Shown here one piece after another: positions 6,229 to 7,274 of a stretch of 7,274 nt of DNA. The position numbers and the translations under genes were made by a program. A model generated the notes under the pieces. It ran no database searches. It saw nothing but the letters and a program-made list of their open reading frames with translations, and was not told where the DNA came from. Position 1 is the stretch's first letter; each line of letters begins with the position of its first letter. Source of the DNA: Deltaproteobacteria bacterium (lineage in GTDB: Bacteria > Myxococcota_A > Polyangia > JAAYKL01); the NCBI GenBank assembly GCA_011389755.1, contig JAABTR010000049.1:1-7274 (forward strand). Reading direction: 5' to 3'.

Positions 6229-7274
6229 ATGGATTTGGGGCAAAAAAATACGACGACCTCGAAGCGGATTCTCTTGACCGGCGTGTTCGGCCCCTTCGGG
6301 GTTGACGATGAGCACGGTCGCAAAGAGAACATCATCGAGCTGTTTCACAATCAGGTCACCAAGGCGCAGGGGCACGCCTCCTTGCGCTTCTTCCACCGCT
6401 CGTTCGGTTTGTACTTCATAGCCGAGAACATCGACGCGGAGGTGACGGTGCTCGATTTTCCGAGCCGCCGCCGCTTCGAGAAGGAGCTGGAGAAAGACTA
6501 CGACATCGTCGGCATCTCTTTCATCACACCCAACTTCTCAAAGGCCCGCACCATGGCCCAGGCGATAAGGCGCATCTCGCCGCGCTCCGAGATCGTCCTT
6601 GGCGGTCACGGAGCGGCCATCGAAGAGGTGGATGAGCTCATCGCGTGCGATCACGTGGTCAAAGGCGAGGGCATCGCCTGGTTCCGATCCCACCTGGGAC
6701 AAGACACCGAGGCGCCCATCCACCATCCGGTGCTTCCGAGCAACCACGGTCAGTGGATCTTCGGGGTCCCTTTTTTGGGAAAACCGGCCAGTTTGCTGGT
6801 CCCGGGGCTGGGGTGCGTCAACGGCTGCCGGTTCTGCTCCACCTCCCACTTTTTCGGCAAGAAGTACACGCCCTTCATGGCTACCGGGCGCGAAATGTTC
6901 GACGCGGCGTGCCGCATCGCCGACGAGAGCGGGGTCGAGGCGTTCTTCGTCATGGACGAAAACTTCTTAAAGGAAAAAAAACGCGCCGTGGAGTTTTTGC
7001 GGCTCATGGAAGAGGGCGAGCGGTACTTCGAGATGTCGATTTTCTCTTCGGCCGAGGCCATCACCGCCTTCGGTGTGGAGAACCTGGTCCGCATGGGGAC
7101 GCGCTTCGTCTGGGTCGGTGTGGAGTCGGGGACAGAAGATGAGGCCTATCAGAAGAACCGCGGCATCGATCCGCGAGCGCTCATCAAAACCCTGCGGGAT
7201 CACGGCATCAGCGTGCTCGCCTCGGGGATCCTGTGCGCCGAGCACCACACACGGGAAAACATACAACAAGAGGT
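6229..7274 (+). CDS. B12-binding-domain radical SAM protein, partial (C-terminus beyond the right edge)
   Basis: The frame is open for 348 codons to the window end. Residues 13-150 look like a cobalamin-binding Rossmann domain: a VTVLDFPS strand (72-79), YDIVGISFITPNF (91-103), ILGGH-type VLGGHG (123-128) and VVKGEG (143-148). The classic DxHxxG histidine motif is not seen, so any cobalamin would be bound without that lower ligand. The radical SAM domain follows, with cluster cysteines C196, C200 and C203 in GCVNGCRFCSTSHFF, then FFVMDENFL (239-247), FSSAEAI (272-278) and FVWVGVESG (293-301). This architecture cleaves S-adenosylmethionine to a radical, and relatives carry out methylations, ring closures or other difficult carbon chemistry. 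The substrate cannot be read from this part. It lies 183 bp downstream of the kinase gene, behind its own candidate promoter, leader hairpin and ribosome binding site. The protein appears to have a specific N-terminal segment (18-62, GVFGPFGVDDEHGRKENI onwards) that may mark a subfamily. Confidence 0.88.
   Translation, partial: MDLGQKNTTTSKRILLTGVFGPFGVDDEHGRKENIIELFHNQVTKAQGHASLRFFHRSFGLYFIAENIDAEVTVLDFPSRRRFEKELEKDYDIVGISFITPNFSKARTMAQAIRRISPRSEIVLGGHGAAIEEVDELIACDHVVKGEGIAWFRSHLGQDTEAPIHHPVLPSNHGQWIFGVPFLGKPASLLVPGLGCVNGCRFCSTSHFFGKKYTPFMATGREMFDAACRIADESGVEAFFVMDENFLKEKKRAVEFLRLMEEGERYFEMSIFSSAEAITAFGVENLVRMGTRFVWVGVESGTEDEAYQKNRGIDPRALIKTLRDHGISVLASGILCAEHHTRENIQQE

Overview
The window is GC-rich bacterial DNA with dense coding and G/C-rich third codon positions. 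Two divergent transcription units separate near position 4800-4960. A GldA/GldFG-type transporter with a fused permease-GldG protein, an NMP-kinase-like protein and a B12/radical-SAM protein together would suit a Deltaproteobacteria-like lineage (Myxococcota, Bradymonadota or relatives). That placement is inferred from gene content only; no rRNA or other phylogenetic marker is present.

Left arm, minus strand, 4792 down to 1. Three genes form a tight operon: an ABC-2 type ATPase (4792-3824), a 960-aa fusion of an ABC-2 permease with a GldG-like auxiliary domain (3827-945), and a DUF4340 protein (from 948, running off the left edge). Both junctions are 4-bp ATGA stop/start overlaps preceded by strong Shine-Dalgarno sequences, so the three proteins are probably made together. 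They should form one membrane complex: a cytoplasmic ATPase driving a six-helix permease, a large extracytoplasmic GldG-like domain anchored by a helix at each end, and a membrane-anchored DUF4340 partner. The substrate of such complexes is not known.

Centre, plus strand, 4969-6045. A 358-aa protein joins a small hydrophobic, PH-like domain to a complete adenylate-kinase-like (NMP kinase) domain. Most nucleotide-binding residues are kept, but the usual DGFPR motif reads NGLPR. This fusion is one of the two most unusual items here.

The 183-bp gap 6046-6228 is the other. It holds eight consecutive 11-bp units built around TGAC, then a possible -10 element, a T-tract, a near-perfect 18-bp inverted repeat and a strong ribosome binding site. 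The layout resembles a promoter controlled by an OmpR/PhoB-type regulator, which often binds 11-bp direct repeats.

Right arm, plus strand, 6229 to the edge. This is the first 348 codons of a B12-binding-domain radical SAM enzyme with an intact CxxxCxxC cluster motif and unknown substrate.

I see no rRNA, tRNA, CRISPR array, insertion sequence or phage gene, and no gene-free stretch longer than 300 bp.
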